This document shows positions 53,653 to 62,134 of a stretch of DNA of 64,000 bases, piece by piece. The stretch covers positions 372,001 to 436,000 of the forward strand of contig NZ_JACYTQ010000002.1 in NCBI RefSeq assembly GCF_014841125.1, read 5' to 3'. Below the pieces are notes generated by a model that made no database searches, was not told the origin of the DNA, and saw nothing but the letters and a program-made list of their open reading frames with translations. The stretch is from Echinicola arenosa. Lineage in GTDB: Bacteria; Bacteroidota; Bacteroidia; Cytophagales; Cyclobacteriaceae. The position numbers were made by a program, and so were the translations under genes. Position 1 is the stretch's first letter. Each line of letters starts with the position of its first letter.

Positions 53653-55965
53653 ATGAAATCTTACTGTTTTAATTCACCTACTTCTTTTTTTATTTGCTTT
53701 GGAATGCTACTTTTTGCATCCTTCCAAATCTCAAAAAAAGTAGAATCATCGCCCTTCTATTTTTCAAACCAGAGGCCTTCAAATTTTAGTGCCGCAAGTT
53801 ACGGAAAATCATCCACTAACGGAGTAGAAAATCTTAAAATATCTACCGAACCCGAAAGATTAGATAAAAATTTGAATAAAAGACCGTTAGAGGAAACACC
53901 AAACAACCTGATTCACCACACAAATACTTCAATCCCAATCCTCTTTGGATTTACTAATAGCCAATTGAAAACCCAAAATTCAAGGATAGAATCAAAGGGT
54001 CAATTCAATTCACCTCCCATCAATCCAGATACAATCCCTGCCAAAATCGTCCATGTTAATCGCAGAAGTAAAAACTCCATCATGGTTACCTTTGATAAAC
54101 CACTTGATCCTGTTTTTTCAGTTATCCCAAATTTTTATGACATTGATGGCAGGGCACCAATTGAAGTGACTTGGGCCAATTCATCCTTTCAAGTGATTCT
54201 GAACTTTGAATATCCAATTGACTCCCTGAATTGTACCCTAAAAGTAAGTGGAGTATTGGACTCAAATGGGAATAAAATTGTTCGCGAAAGCTTCTCCTTT
54301 AAAACAAACCGCAAAGCCAACGTTGCCCAAAAAGAGCTGGTCATCAATGAAGTCATGGCTGCACCAAAAAATGGAAACCCACTTCCCTATGCTGAATACA
54401 TTGAGATCTACAATACGAGTGACCGAACTATTGCGCTTGGAGGCTTTCATTTAAAGAACTCCAGTCGATCAGCTGTGTTTCCAGTTTCTACTGTTTCCCC
54501 AGGGGAATATGCTATCATCGTTGATGAGGATGATGCTTCAGCATTTAGTGCCTTCGGAAAAGTGATTGGCCTAAGTACTTGGCCTAGGTTTGTCAACAGT
54601 AGCGATCAGGTCATCTTATGCGACCCAAACGACCAAATCATAGACCAATTAAGTTATAATCAGCAAAGCTATGGCAGCTCAGATAAAGCTAATAATGGCT
54701 ACAGCCTAGAAGTAGTAAATCCCTTTTCCTCATGTAATCAGTCCCTACTTTTAAAAGCTTCAGAAGACCCTTCAAAAGGAACTCCAGGAAGAGAAAACTC
54801 CATATTTGACAATACTCCAGACATGGTCGCTCCTCGCCTTCTAAAAGCATTGGCATCAGACCCCTCAACAATTATATTACAATTCAACGAGAGCTTGAAT
54901 ACGGACCTTTCCAATGTTACTTGGGGATTCAATAAGACAGTTGAACTTACTGAAGCATTTGTTTCTCCAGAGAATAGCACTGAAATCATTTTGAAGTTAA
55001 AAAACAATTTATCTGAAAAAACAGCCTATCAAATTACCGTAACAGACCTTTATGACTGCGCTGGCAATTCAATTGATCTATCTTTCAATACCGCCAATTT
55101 CCAGATTCCTTCGGAAGCAGAAATAGGAGAGATCCTCTTAAATGAAATACTCTTCAACCCCAGAAGCGGAACACCTAAGTTTGTGGAGATTTATAACCAC
55201 TCCTCAAAATACATTGACTTAGCCAATTGGAAACTTGCCAATGTCTCCCAAGACGCGATTGATAATAGAAAAATTATAGAAGAAAAAACCTTGATTATTG
55301 CACCATTTGACTACTTGGTGGTCACAACGGATATCAATCTTCTTCATCAAGAATATCCCAAGGGTGTTGTCTCTAAATGGATTGAAATCAATAATTTGCC
55401 CAGTTATCCCATTGCTGAAGGGAGTGTTGTTCTATTAAACCCTGAAGAAAGCCTCCAAGAACGTTTCGACTATTCAGATAAATTTCATCATGAATTGATC
55501 CAAAATACAAAAGGAGTTTCTTTGGAGCGCTTCACTCCTGAACATGAAACCAATGAGCCTAAAAACTGGCATTCTGCAGCAAGCACTGAAGGTTTTGCAA
55601 CACCTGGCTATAAGAATTCACAAAGCCTGGAGCTGAACGATTTAAATCAAGAAATTCAAATTAGCCCTAAAGTCTTCCTACCTGATGCAACGGGCGAACA
55701 ACCTTTTACAACTATAAGCTATAAAATGACAGAACCAGGTTACTTTGGCTCCATTAAAATCTACGGCACAGATGGACAGCTTATCAAAACCATCTGCCAA
55801 AATGAAAGCTGGGGAATTGTTGGTTTTTACACTTGGAGTGGTACCAACGAAGCAGGTATTAAAGTCAGACCAGGATATTATATTGCTTTGGTAGAAATGG
55901 TTCACCTAAACGGCCAAGTGTCAACAATCAAAGAAACAATCATAGTTGGAAGTAAATTACAGTAA
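53653..55965 (+). CDS. secreted protein with two lamin-tail domains
   Basis: A 770-residue exported protein. After a signal region (FFICFGMLLFASFQISKK) and a long low-complexity stretch comes an Ig-like domain (TIPAKIVHVNRRSKNSIMV). The first lamin-tail domain is around 225-370 (ELVINEVMAAPKNGNPLPYA, EYIEIYNTS), a second Ig-like segment follows, then a second lamin-tail domain (EILLNEILFNPRSGTPKFVE). The end is a FlgD-like Ig domain (GFYTWSGTNEAGIKVRPGYY). Such proteins bind surfaces or nucleic acid debris in some proposals; no activity is established. It stands alone, with a terminator shared with its convergent neighbour. Confidence 0.85.
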   Translation: MKSYCFNSPTSFFICFGMLLFASFQISKKVESSPFYFSNQRPSNFSAASYGKSSTNGVENLKISTEPERLDKNLNKRPLEETPNNLIHHTNTSIPILFGFTNSQLKTQNSRIESKGQFNSPPINPDTIPAKIVHVNRRSKNSIMVTFDKPLDPVFSVIPNFYDIDGRAPIEVTWANSSFQVILNFEYPIDSLNCTLKVSGVLDSNGNKIVRESFSFKTNRKANVAQKELVINEVMAAPKNGNPLPYAEYIEIYNTSDRTIALGGFHLKNSSRSAVFPVSTVSPGEYAIIVDEDDASAFSAFGKVIGLSTWPRFVNSSDQVILCDPNDQIIDQLSYNQQSYGSSDKANNGYSLEVVNPFSSCNQSLLLKASEDPSKGTPGRENSIFDNTPDMVAPRLLKALASDPSTIILQFNESLNTDLSNVTWGFNKTVELTEAFVSPENSTEIILKLKNNLSEKTAYQITVTDLYDCAGNSIDLSFNTANFQIPSEAEIGEILLNEILFNPRSGTPKFVEIYNHSSKYIDLANWKLANVSQDAIDNRKIIEEKTLIIAPFDYLVVTTDINLLHQEYPKGVVSKWIEINNLPSYPIAEGSVVLLNPEESLQERFDYSDKFHHELIQNTKGVSLERFTPEHETNEPKNWHSAASTEGFATPGYKNSQSLELNDLNQEIQISPKVFLPDATGEQPFTTISYKMTEPGYFGSIKIYGTDGQLIKTICQNESWGIVGFYTWSGTNEAGIKVRPGYYIALVEMVHLNGQVSTIKETIIVGSKLQ

Positions 55966-55968
55966 ACC

Positions 55969-56015
55969 ATTTTTAAGAAAACAAGTGACCTCTCCAAGAA
56001 CCAACGAGGTCACTT
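55969..56015. terminator. bidirectional terminator between convergent genes
   Basis: A perfect 10-bp stem (55983-55992 with 56006-56015). On the minus strand it is followed by GTTTTCTTAAAAA, serving the asparaginase-like gene; the plus-strand lamin-tail gene also ends just before it. Confidence 0.75.
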
Positions 56016-56018
56016 CCT

Positions 56019-57113
56019 TTACAAACCTTCATCCTCATCATTATAGATAAAAGTATTTGCCTTACCTTTCTCTTTAATATACCCTCTATACATCCCCGCG
56101 GAATTAAAAGGCATGCTAATATTGGCATCTTTATCGATAGATATAACACCTCCGCTTCCTTCCATTTTCACCAACTGATCCATGACCACTTCTTTAGCAG
56201 CTTGATCCAGAGATTTACCAGCATATCGCATGATTGAGGCAATCTCATGACCAACGACATTCCTGATGAAAAATTCTCCATGGCCAGTTGCCGAAACAGC
56301 ACAAGTCGCATTATCCGCATAAGTACCTGCCCCAATTACAGGAACATCCCCCACTCTGCCATAGCGTTTATTGGTCATGCCACCAGTGGATGTAGCAGCA
56401 GCCACATTCCCCTCCGAGTCAACAGCCACTGCACCTACTGTCCCATACTTTCTATCGTTAAAATAAGGATCTTCCCATTCCATCTCACGAAGTGAGGAAT
56501 GATCCAACTGCTGCTGTTCTGACTCAATGATTTTCATCAATTGTTCGTACCTTTTTTCCTCTCTAAAATAACTGGGATCAACTATTTCCAACCCTTGCTC
56601 TTCGGCAAATTGCTCAGCCCCTTTACCCACCATAAAAACATGAGGACTGTTTTGCATCACTTCAAATGCAGCAGTAATTGGATTCTTGACAGTGGTTATA
56701 CCCGCAACAGCACCTGCATTTCTCGTTTTCCCATCCATTATCGCCGCATCCATTTCATTTCGAGCATCATGGGTAAAAACAGCCCCCTTGCCCGCATTGA
56801 AAAGTGGACTATCCTCCATCACCTTGATAGCAGCTATTACAGCATCTACTGACTTACCTCCCTTTTCCAAGACCGCGTATCCATGGTTCAAAGCCTCAGC
56901 CAGTTTTTCCCGATAAGCCTGTTCTCTTTCCGGGGTCATATTTTCTCTTTTGATAGTTCCTGCTCCTCCATGTATTACCAAGGCAATGGGCTGCTCTTGA
57001 CTAACAACTACATTTTGATCTTCTAATTCCTCATTCTCCTCTTTAGTACCAGAACAAGACAAAAGGAATACAAAAAGCAATACAAACAAACTACCTGTTT
57101 TCGTTCTAAGCAT
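56019..57113 (-). CDS. isoaspartyl peptidase/L-asparaginase (Ntn hydrolase), lipoprotein
   Basis: Plant-type asparaginase family member that hydrolyses isoaspartyl dipeptides and asparagine after self-cleavage. The signal ends in a lipobox (LLSCSG), so it is exported. ALVIHGGAGTIKREN opens the mature fold. The nucleophilic Thr is at about residue 225 in KYGTVGAVAVD, just where autocleavage would create the beta subunit. TSTGGMTNKRYGRVGDVPVI is the family motif. Length (364) fits a precursor plus signal. Converges with the lamin-tail gene. Confidence 0.9.
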   Translation of the reverse strand: MLRTKTGSLFVLLFVFLLSCSGTKEENEELEDQNVVVSQEQPIALVIHGGAGTIKRENMTPEREQAYREKLAEALNHGYAVLEKGGKSVDAVIAAIKVMEDSPLFNAGKGAVFTHDARNEMDAAIMDGKTRNAGAVAGITTVKNPITAAFEVMQNSPHVFMVGKGAEQFAEEQGLEIVDPSYFREEKRYEQLMKIIESEQQQLDHSSLREMEWEDPYFNDRKYGTVGAVAVDSEGNVAAATSTGGMTNKRYGRVGDVPVIGAGTYADNATCAVSATGHGEFFIRNVVGHEIASIMRYAGKSLDQAAKEVVMDQLVKMEGSGGVISIDKDANISMPFNSAGMYRGYIKEKGKANTFIYNDEDEGL

Positions 57114-57215
57114 ATAATATATTTAAACCATTCAATGGACAATTAACGTATTAAATTAGTAAAGATATTTATATATATCCTTAGCTTTACGAAACACATT
57201 TAATTCTGTTGGTGA

Positions 57216-57223
57216 TATTTTTG
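57216..57223 (+). promoter_or_regulatory. -7 element of the DksA-like gene
   Basis: TATTTTTG is an exact TAnnTTTG match. It lies 83 bases before the start codon chosen at 57306. Confidence 0.45.
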
Positions 57224-57305
57224 ATTTTAAAAATGACGCCTTATTTTAGGGGACTTTTTGAAAGTCAAAAATTTATTTAGCCATCGACACTTAACACCTA
57301 ATACT

Positions 57306-57689
57306 ATGAGTCAAGAAGAGAAAACATCATATTCCAGAGAAGAACTAAAAGAGTTCGAGGAATTGATCAACAACAAGCTAAGCGTGGCCCGTGAAGAACT
57401 TCTCTCTTTAAAAGAGACACTTAGCAAAAAAAATGACAGTGGAACAGACTTCACCGCTTCCACTTCGAAACTATTGGAAGATGGAGCTGATACACTTGAA
57501 AGAGAAAGCCTGAGCCAATTGGCAGCCAGACAGCAAAAATTCATCATCAACTTGGAAAATGCTTTAATTAGAATTAAAAATGGCACATACGGTGTATGCG
57601 TTGATACGGGTAAGCTAATTGCCAAAGAAAGACTAAAAGCAGTACCTCATACCATGCATTCCATTGAAGCTAAATTAGCTAAAAAGTAA
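57306..57689 (+). CDS. DksA/TraR-like protein with incomplete zinc finger
   Basis: A 127-residue protein resembling the Bacteroidota TraR/DksA group. I start at ATG 57306 (MSQEEKTSYSREELKEFEEL); an upstream in-frame ATG at 57258 adds poorly fitting residues. A coiled-coil region leads to GTYGVCVDTGKLIAKERLKA. Only one cysteine is present, so the four-Cys zinc site is degenerate. It probably still docks in the RNA polymerase secondary channel, but this is inference. It stops 3 bases before the scpB start, so the two genes are coupled. Confidence 0.85.
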   Translation: MSQEEKTSYSREELKEFEELINNKLSVAREELLSLKETLSKKNDSGTDFTASTSKLLEDGADTLERESLSQLAARQQKFIINLENALIRIKNGTYGVCVDTGKLIAKERLKAVPHTMHSIEAKLAKK

Positions 57690-57692
57690 CTA

Positions 57693-58253
57693 TTGGAATT
57701 TTTACACAGACATATTGAAGCTTTGATATTCTGTTCACCTTCTCCGTTGGGCATTGGCGAGATCCAAAAGTGCCTGACGGAGATGTTTGAAACCGATGTC
57801 CCCAAAGAGCATGTTGAAGCGGCCATTAATGACTTGATCCAAAAGTATCAGCATGATGATTTTTCCTTCGCATTGGAACACCTTGGTGATGGCTACCAGT
57901 TTTTAACAAAGCCTGCCTATCAAACCAGTATATCTATTTTGCTCAAGCAGCAATCCACCAAAAGGCTCTCTACAGCCCAAATGGAGACCTTATCCATTAT
58001 TGCTTACAAGCAACCTGTAACAAAATCTGAGGTAGAGCAAATACGGGGTGTTAATTGCGATTATTCCATCCAGAAGTTATTGGAAAAAGAACTCGTCACC
58101 ATCAAAGGAAAATCCGACAGCATTGGCAGACCTCTCCTTTATGGCACTAGTGAAAAATTCATGGAGTATTTTGGCATCAATAGCCTCAGGGACCTTCCCC
58201 AGCCTAAAGATTTTTCAGAAGAAGAGAACCAAATCGGAAAAGAGCAGGATTAA
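57693..58253 (+). CDS. scpB: segregation and condensation protein B
   Basis: ScpB is the winged-helix partner of the SMC-ScpA condensin. The 186 residues begin MEFLHRHIEALIFCSPSPLG, which is the standard ScpB N-terminus, so the TTG at 57693 is the real start. KRLSTAQMETLSIIAYKQPV and VEQIRGVNCDYSIQKLLEKE are diagnostic, and LIEKELVTIKGKSD-like and GRPLLYGTSEKFMEYFGI close it. scpA is not in the window. The gene lies right after the DksA-like gene. Confidence 0.94.
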   Translation: MEFLHRHIEALIFCSPSPLGIGEIQKCLTEMFETDVPKEHVEAAINDLIQKYQHDDFSFALEHLGDGYQFLTKPAYQTSISILLKQQSTKRLSTAQMETLSIIAYKQPVTKSEVEQIRGVNCDYSIQKLLEKELVTIKGKSDSIGRPLLYGTSEKFMEYFGINSLRDLPQPKDFSEEENQIGKEQD

Positions 58254-58313
58254 ACCTGTAGCCCTTGAAAATAAATATTTCTATTCTTTATCATTTATCC
58301 GTAAAGAAGTCCG

Positions 58314-58321
58314 TATCTTTG
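58314..58321 (+). promoter_or_regulatory. -7 element of the pseudouridine synthase gene
   Basis: TATCTTTG is an exact TAnnTTTG match, 84 bases before the start at 58406. Confidence 0.5.
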
Positions 58322-58405
58322 CACCCTAATTTCAGGAATCACAATTGATTCAATATTAAGGGATTACATTGACAAAACCTTATACAGCAGAGATGCTGCA
58401 ACACT

Positions 58406-59578
58406 ATGAAAAATCAAAACAGAAACAATCAAGACGGCAACAGAGGCAAAGGAAGACCATCAAATTCTTCCAAAAAAACCGGCCGAAAGCCATATGGCGA
58501 TAACCAAAGGCCTTCTTCAAAGTCCCGTAGAGGTAAATTTGAAGGATACTCTTCTTCTGAAAGAAAAGAAAACAAATCTGCTGGAGACTTCTCTCCTTTG
58601 AAGAAATATAGCAAAGACAAACCATCCTTCCAAAGACCTGAAAATCAAGACAGCTCCAAAGAAAAAGGCGCTTTAAAGACGGTTTACAAGGGAAGAGGCA
58701 AAGATCAAAGGCCTGTTTTTGGAACAGAAAGAGTTGATGAAGAAAGAAATTTCCAAAAGTCAAGAAAGTTCAAAAACAACAGATTCATTAAAAACAACAG
58801 GGATTTCCAAGAAGAAAAACCTGAATACAACCTAAAAAAAGTAGAACGCAAATTATCCAAATCTTCCAGTTCCGAGATCAGGTTAAATAAATACATTGCC
58901 AACTCCGGCATCTGCTCTAGAAGAGATGCCGACAAGCTTATAGAAAAAGGTGAAATCAAGGTCAATGGTGAAGTAATCACCGAACTTGGTCACCGTGTAT
59001 CCCTAACAGACAAGGTGGTATACAAGGGAAAAACAATCAACCCTGAGAAACCAGTATATGTTCTTTTGAACAAACCCAAGGACTTTATCACTACTACGGA
59101 TGACCCCATGAACCGCAAAACAGTGATGCATTTGGTGCAGTCCGCATGCGATGAAAGGATTTTCCCAGTAGGTAGGTTGGACAGAAATACCACCGGATTA
59201 CTTCTCTTCACGAATGATGGAGAATTGGCCTCCAAGCTTTCTCACCCCTCTGAGAAAATCAAAAAGATCTATCAAGTCACCCTTGATAAGCCTATCGGGA
59301 AAAGTGAAGTAGAGGCCATTTTGGAAGGACTCACCCTTGAAGACGGCTTAGTTGAGGTTGATGATCTTCAAGTTTTATCTAAAGACAGGACCATCTTGGG
59401 AATTGAAATCCACGTAGGGAAAAACCGAATTGTAAGAAGAATCTTTGCTCACTTAGGATTCGAAGTAGTCGCCCTTGACAGGGTTACCTATGCTGGGTTA
59501 ACTAAAAAAGACCTTTCAAGGGGGCAGTGGAGATTCCTGACTGAAAAAGAAGTAATCAACTTGAAGTACTTCAAATAA
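58406..59578 (+). CDS. RluB/RsuA-family 23S rRNA pseudouridine synthase with basic extension
   Basis: Converts uridine to pseudouridine in ribosomal RNA. The 390 residues have an N-terminal extension of about 150 residues, very rich in Lys, Asn, Arg and Ser, with no fold expected. Then come an S4 RNA-binding domain (RLNKYIANSGICSRRDADKL) and the catalytic domain with the Asp in VGRLDRNTTGLLLFTNDGEL (about residue 257). GKNRIVRRIFAHLGFEVVAL closes it. The family is RsuA/RluB/RluE/RluF; RluB is the common Bacteroidota form, but I cannot fix the target. A terminator follows. Confidence 0.92.
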   Translation: MKNQNRNNQDGNRGKGRPSNSSKKTGRKPYGDNQRPSSKSRRGKFEGYSSSERKENKSAGDFSPLKKYSKDKPSFQRPENQDSSKEKGALKTVYKGRGKDQRPVFGTERVDEERNFQKSRKFKNNRFIKNNRDFQEEKPEYNLKKVERKLSKSSSSEIRLNKYIANSGICSRRDADKLIEKGEIKVNGEVITELGHRVSLTDKVVYKGKTINPEKPVYVLLNKPKDFITTTDDPMNRKTVMHLVQSACDERIFPVGRLDRNTTGLLLFTNDGELASKLSHPSEKIKKIYQVTLDKPIGKSEVEAILEGLTLEDGLVEVDDLQVLSKDRTILGIEIHVGKNRIVRRIFAHLGFEVVALDRVTYAGLTKKDLSRGQWRFLTEKEVINLKYFK

Positions 59579-59604
59579 TATATTTCTCAAACAAACATAT
59601 TGTT

Positions 59605-59640
59605 AAGTGCCTAGACTAAGTTTAGGCACTTTTTTTATAC
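59605..59640 (+). terminator. intrinsic terminator after the pseudouridine synthase gene
   Basis: A perfect 9-bp stem (59605-59613 with 59623-59631), followed by TTTTTT. It lies 27 bases past the stop. Confidence 0.85.
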
Positions 59641-59940
59641 TTCAAATTACAATGACATTTTTTTGTAGTTCTATTACATAAGTTCCTTGAGGTGCATTTA
59701 AATATCGAATCCTTCAATTCACAAACAACACTTATTGATATAGAAAACAACTATAAACCAATCTTAACTCTAAAAATTGAATTAATTAGTTATTTTATAA
59801 TACTAAATAGATATTTCTTTAGCAAAACAATCCCCATTAACTTCAATTCAGAACAATTCGTATGTTCTGTTATTCAATTTACGGGGAAGCCGAAAACCAT
59901 TTTTCATTAAGAGTAGGCATTACTTCAAAATCACAATACC
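59641..59940. other. AT-rich gene-free stretch upstream of the micro-ORF
   Basis: About 300 bases between the terminator and the micro-ORF. A 72-residue open frame at 59692-59910 starts with GTG and looks like chance AT-rich sequence. I found no exact TAnnTTTG on either strand and no clear RNA structure here; it presumably carries the promoter for what follows. Confidence 0.35.
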
Positions 59941-59997
59941 ATGGATTTACTTTCATTTTTATTGGAATTGTTACTTTCCCTTTTAGGCGGGCTGTAA
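59941..59997 (+). CDS. 18-residue hydrophobic micro-ORF
   Basis: ATG at 59941 opens a peptide of Met-Asp followed by a leucine-rich run (LLSFLLELLLSLLGGL) and a TAA. It is predicted to form one short amphipathic or membrane helix. Downstream on the same strand lie a small hairpin (60017-60036) and an intrinsic terminator (60048-60080), so it would be carried on a short separate RNA. Size and composition recall hydrophobic peptides of type I toxin systems or leader peptides, but I see no antisense RNA promoter. It may also be chance sequence; conservation would decide. Confidence 0.35.
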   Translation: MDLLSFLLELLLSLLGGL

Positions 59998-60016
59998 TTT
60001 CAAACCACTAATCGCT

Positions 60017-60036
60017 CGACCAATCCTTATCGGTCG
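60017..60036 (+). other. small hairpin downstream of the micro-ORF
   Basis: CGACC (60017-60021) and GGTCG (60032-60036) pair around a 10-base loop, 20 bases after the micro-ORF stop and 12 before the terminator stem. Confidence 0.35.
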
Positions 60037-60047
60037 AAAACGTACTA

Positions 60048-60081
60048 AAAGCTGCTTTCTAAAACAAAGTGGCTTTTTTTT
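60048..60081 (+). terminator. intrinsic terminator after the micro-ORF
   Basis: An 11-bp stem (60048-60058 with 60066-60076, two G-U pairs), followed by a run of T. There is no protein-coding gene of normal size ending upstream, which implies a short RNA. Confidence 0.7.
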
Positions 60082-60181
60082 GCTTTCAAACATTTTTTTT
60101 TGATTTTCAAAAAAGAAAAACCTACGCTCTAGACAGGCACAAAAGTTGTTCAATAGATACTAATTCAAAACCTAGGAAATC

Positions 60182-61561
60182 ATGGAAAAGTTTGATGCAA
60201 TAATCATTGGAGCAGGTCAATCTGGTATGCCCTTGGCCAAAAAAATCAGCCAAAAAGGGCTTTCTGTAGCACTTATAGAGAAAAGAGCAATCGGAGGCAC
60301 CTGTATCAATGATGGTTGTTCTCCCACCAAAACCATGGTTCACTCCGCCAAAGTAGCACACTTAGTTTCCCGAGCAGAAGATTTTGGAATACGAATCGAG
60401 AACTATAAAGTAAGTCAAAAAGGCATCAAAAGCAGGAAAAACCATATTGTGGAACAGTTTAGAGGAGGAGCTGAAAAAGGGCTCAAAAAGTCGGAAAACA
60501 TCAAAATTATAATGGGGAATGCCCAATTTAAAGACAATCACGTTTTGAGCATCAATACAAATGAGGAGGAATTTGAAATTTATGGGAGTAAAATCTTTAT
60601 CAACACCGGATCAGAACCCAGAATTCCAGAAATAAAAGGGCTCATCAACTCCCCCTTCCTCACCAGCTCAAGTATAATGGATCTAAATGAAACCCCAGAG
60701 CATCTGATCATTTTAGGAGGCGGCTATATTGGACTTGAATTTGCGCAGATGTTTAGTCGTTTTGGCAGCGAAGTGACCATTATAGACAAATCTGAAAGAT
60801 TGGTTCCCAAAGAAGACAAAGATGTCTGCGAAGAGATCTGCGCTATATTTAACGAAGAAGGCATTTCCACGATATTCAACGCTGGAGTTACTGAAGTTAC
60901 ATTTCACGACAACTCATTTACACTGTCTTATAAAAATTCAGAAAAAGAAGAAAAATTGAGCGGTACTCACCTGTTGATTGCAACTGGAAGAATTCCATCC
61001 ACGAAAAATCTAGGGCTGGAAAATGCCGGTATAAAAATAACTTCATCAGGACACGTCAAGGTAAATAACTATTTCGAAACCAACATATCCAACGTTTATG
61101 CCCTGGGAGATGTAGCAGGAAGTCCTCCCTTTACCCACATCGCCTATCATGATGCATACTTGGCTTTCCAGCATATTTATGAAAAAACTAGTCATTCAAA
61201 AGAAGACCGACTGGTACCCTATTGCATCTTCATCGATCCTCAATTGGGCCGAATAGGACTCAATGAAGCAGAAGCGATTGAAAAAGGAATCAAATATAAA
61301 ACAGGAAAATTCCTAATGAAGCATGCTGGCAGAGCCTTAGAAGTAGATGAAACCAAAGGCTTTTTTAAGGTTTTGGTAGACCCAGAAACAAAACAAATCA
61401 TTGGCGCCACCATTTTAAGTGTGGATGGTGGAGAAATCCTGGCAGTTTTACAAATGGCTATGCTTGGCCATATTACTTATGACACCATTGCTACATTACC
61501 CATTGCCCACCCAACCTTATCAGAAAGCTTAAACAACCTTATGATGCAAATAAAAAAATAA
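60182..61561 (+). CDS. class I pyridine nucleotide-disulfide oxidoreductase (mercuric reductase-like)
   Basis: FAD and NAD(P)H dependent flavoenzyme of 459 residues. The FAD motif is AIIIGAGQSGMPLAKKI. The redox-active disulfide is C41-C46 in GGTCINDGCSPTKTMV. A second nucleotide-binding motif is ILGGGYIGLEFAQMFSRFG, then YALGDVAGSPPFTHIAYHDA. The C-terminal dimer domain has the catalytic His-Glu pair at H443 and E448 (AHPTLSE). Relatives are often annotated mercuric reductase, but the vicinal C-terminal cysteines and heavy-metal domain needed for that are absent, and no mer genes are near. A different, small-molecule disulfide or quinone substrate is more likely. Confidence 0.88.
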   Translation: MEKFDAIIIGAGQSGMPLAKKISQKGLSVALIEKRAIGGTCINDGCSPTKTMVHSAKVAHLVSRAEDFGIRIENYKVSQKGIKSRKNHIVEQFRGGAEKGLKKSENIKIIMGNAQFKDNHVLSINTNEEEFEIYGSKIFINTGSEPRIPEIKGLINSPFLTSSSIMDLNETPEHLIILGGGYIGLEFAQMFSRFGSEVTIIDKSERLVPKEDKDVCEEICAIFNEEGISTIFNAGVTEVTFHDNSFTLSYKNSEKEEKLSGTHLLIATGRIPSTKNLGLENAGIKITSSGHVKVNNYFETNISNVYALGDVAGSPPFTHIAYHDAYLAFQHIYEKTSHSKEDRLVPYCIFIDPQLGRIGLNEAEAIEKGIKYKTGKFLMKHAGRALEVDETKGFFKVLVDPETKQIIGATILSVDGGEILAVLQMAMLGHITYDTIATLPIAHPTLSESLNNLMMQIKK

Positions 61562-61595
61562 AGCCACTGTTCAAGTGTTCTACTCAAACAGTGGC
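61551..61595 (-). terminator. intrinsic terminator of the DUF4252 operon
   Basis: A 9-bp perfect stem (61563-61571 with 61587-61595). On the minus strand it is followed by TTTATTTTTTT, serving the last DUF4252 gene. It also sits directly after the oxidoreductase stop on the plus strand but lacks a T run there. Confidence 0.75.
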
Positions 61596-61620
61596 CTGCA
61601 AATCAACTATCAAACTTATT

Positions 61621-62094
61621 TTACGGCATTGAGCTGGCAATGGCCTTACTCTCAAACGCCCCCTCAAGCTCTATCACTAAATGGCTGTCGTCATCATCTC
61701 CTCCGATCAGCAAGACCAAATCACTGATAATATCATCCCCTTTTGAGTAAAAGGCAATCTCACTGTCCTTTTCCGATAACTCCATCATCAACTCATACTT
61801 TTCCTTTTTCAACCCTTTGGCTAAGGCTTTAAAATCGGCTTTGGCTTCACTTCCATTTACAGGAAGTTTGAAAAGTTTCATCCTCTCCACCGACTTGGCA
61901 ATTGCCTTCATCCCTTCTTCATCAAAATCAATATCAAACCCCTCTGCAAAATCAAAAAAGCTTCCTGCCAAATCCAAGTGAAAGAATTCCTCAGTACCCT
62001 TATATTTCTCATAAAGTGAAGCAACACTTTTACTTTGTGCCTGAGCAAAAAGACTCATCCCCATCAGGGCTACGATCATCAATAACTTTTTCAT
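61621..62094 (-). CDS. DUF4252 domain exported protein (downstream copy)
   Basis: A 157-residue exported protein with signal peptide (LLMIVALMGMSLFAQAQS). The body matches DUF4252: LYEKYKGTEEFFHLDLAGSF, then two short repeats of hydrophobic and acidic segments and a C-terminal strand SDLVLLIGGDDDDSHLVIEL. A run of aspartates is notable. Function is unknown; DUF4252 genes often sit with ECF sigma and anti-sigma genes in Bacteroidota, as here. It is the fourth gene of the operon. Confidence 0.85.
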   Translation of the reverse strand: MKKLLMIVALMGMSLFAQAQSKSVASLYEKYKGTEEFFHLDLAGSFFDFAEGFDIDFDEEGMKAIAKSVERMKLFKLPVNGSEAKADFKALAKGLKKEKYELMMELSEKDSEIAFYSKGDDIISDLVLLIGGDDDDSHLVIELEGAFESKAIASSMP

Positions 62095-62134
62095 ATTTAT
62101 TCCATTTTAATGTTAGGTATCTTATTCACTCAGT

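Noticed and set aside
59692-59910. 72-residue plus-strand open frame
   Set aside because: GTG start, low-complexity AT-driven composition, no recognisable start context and no family resemblance; treated as chance.
60182-61561. Annotation as mercuric reductase (merA)
   Set aside because: No C-terminal cysteine pair, no heavy-metal domain, no mer genes nearby.
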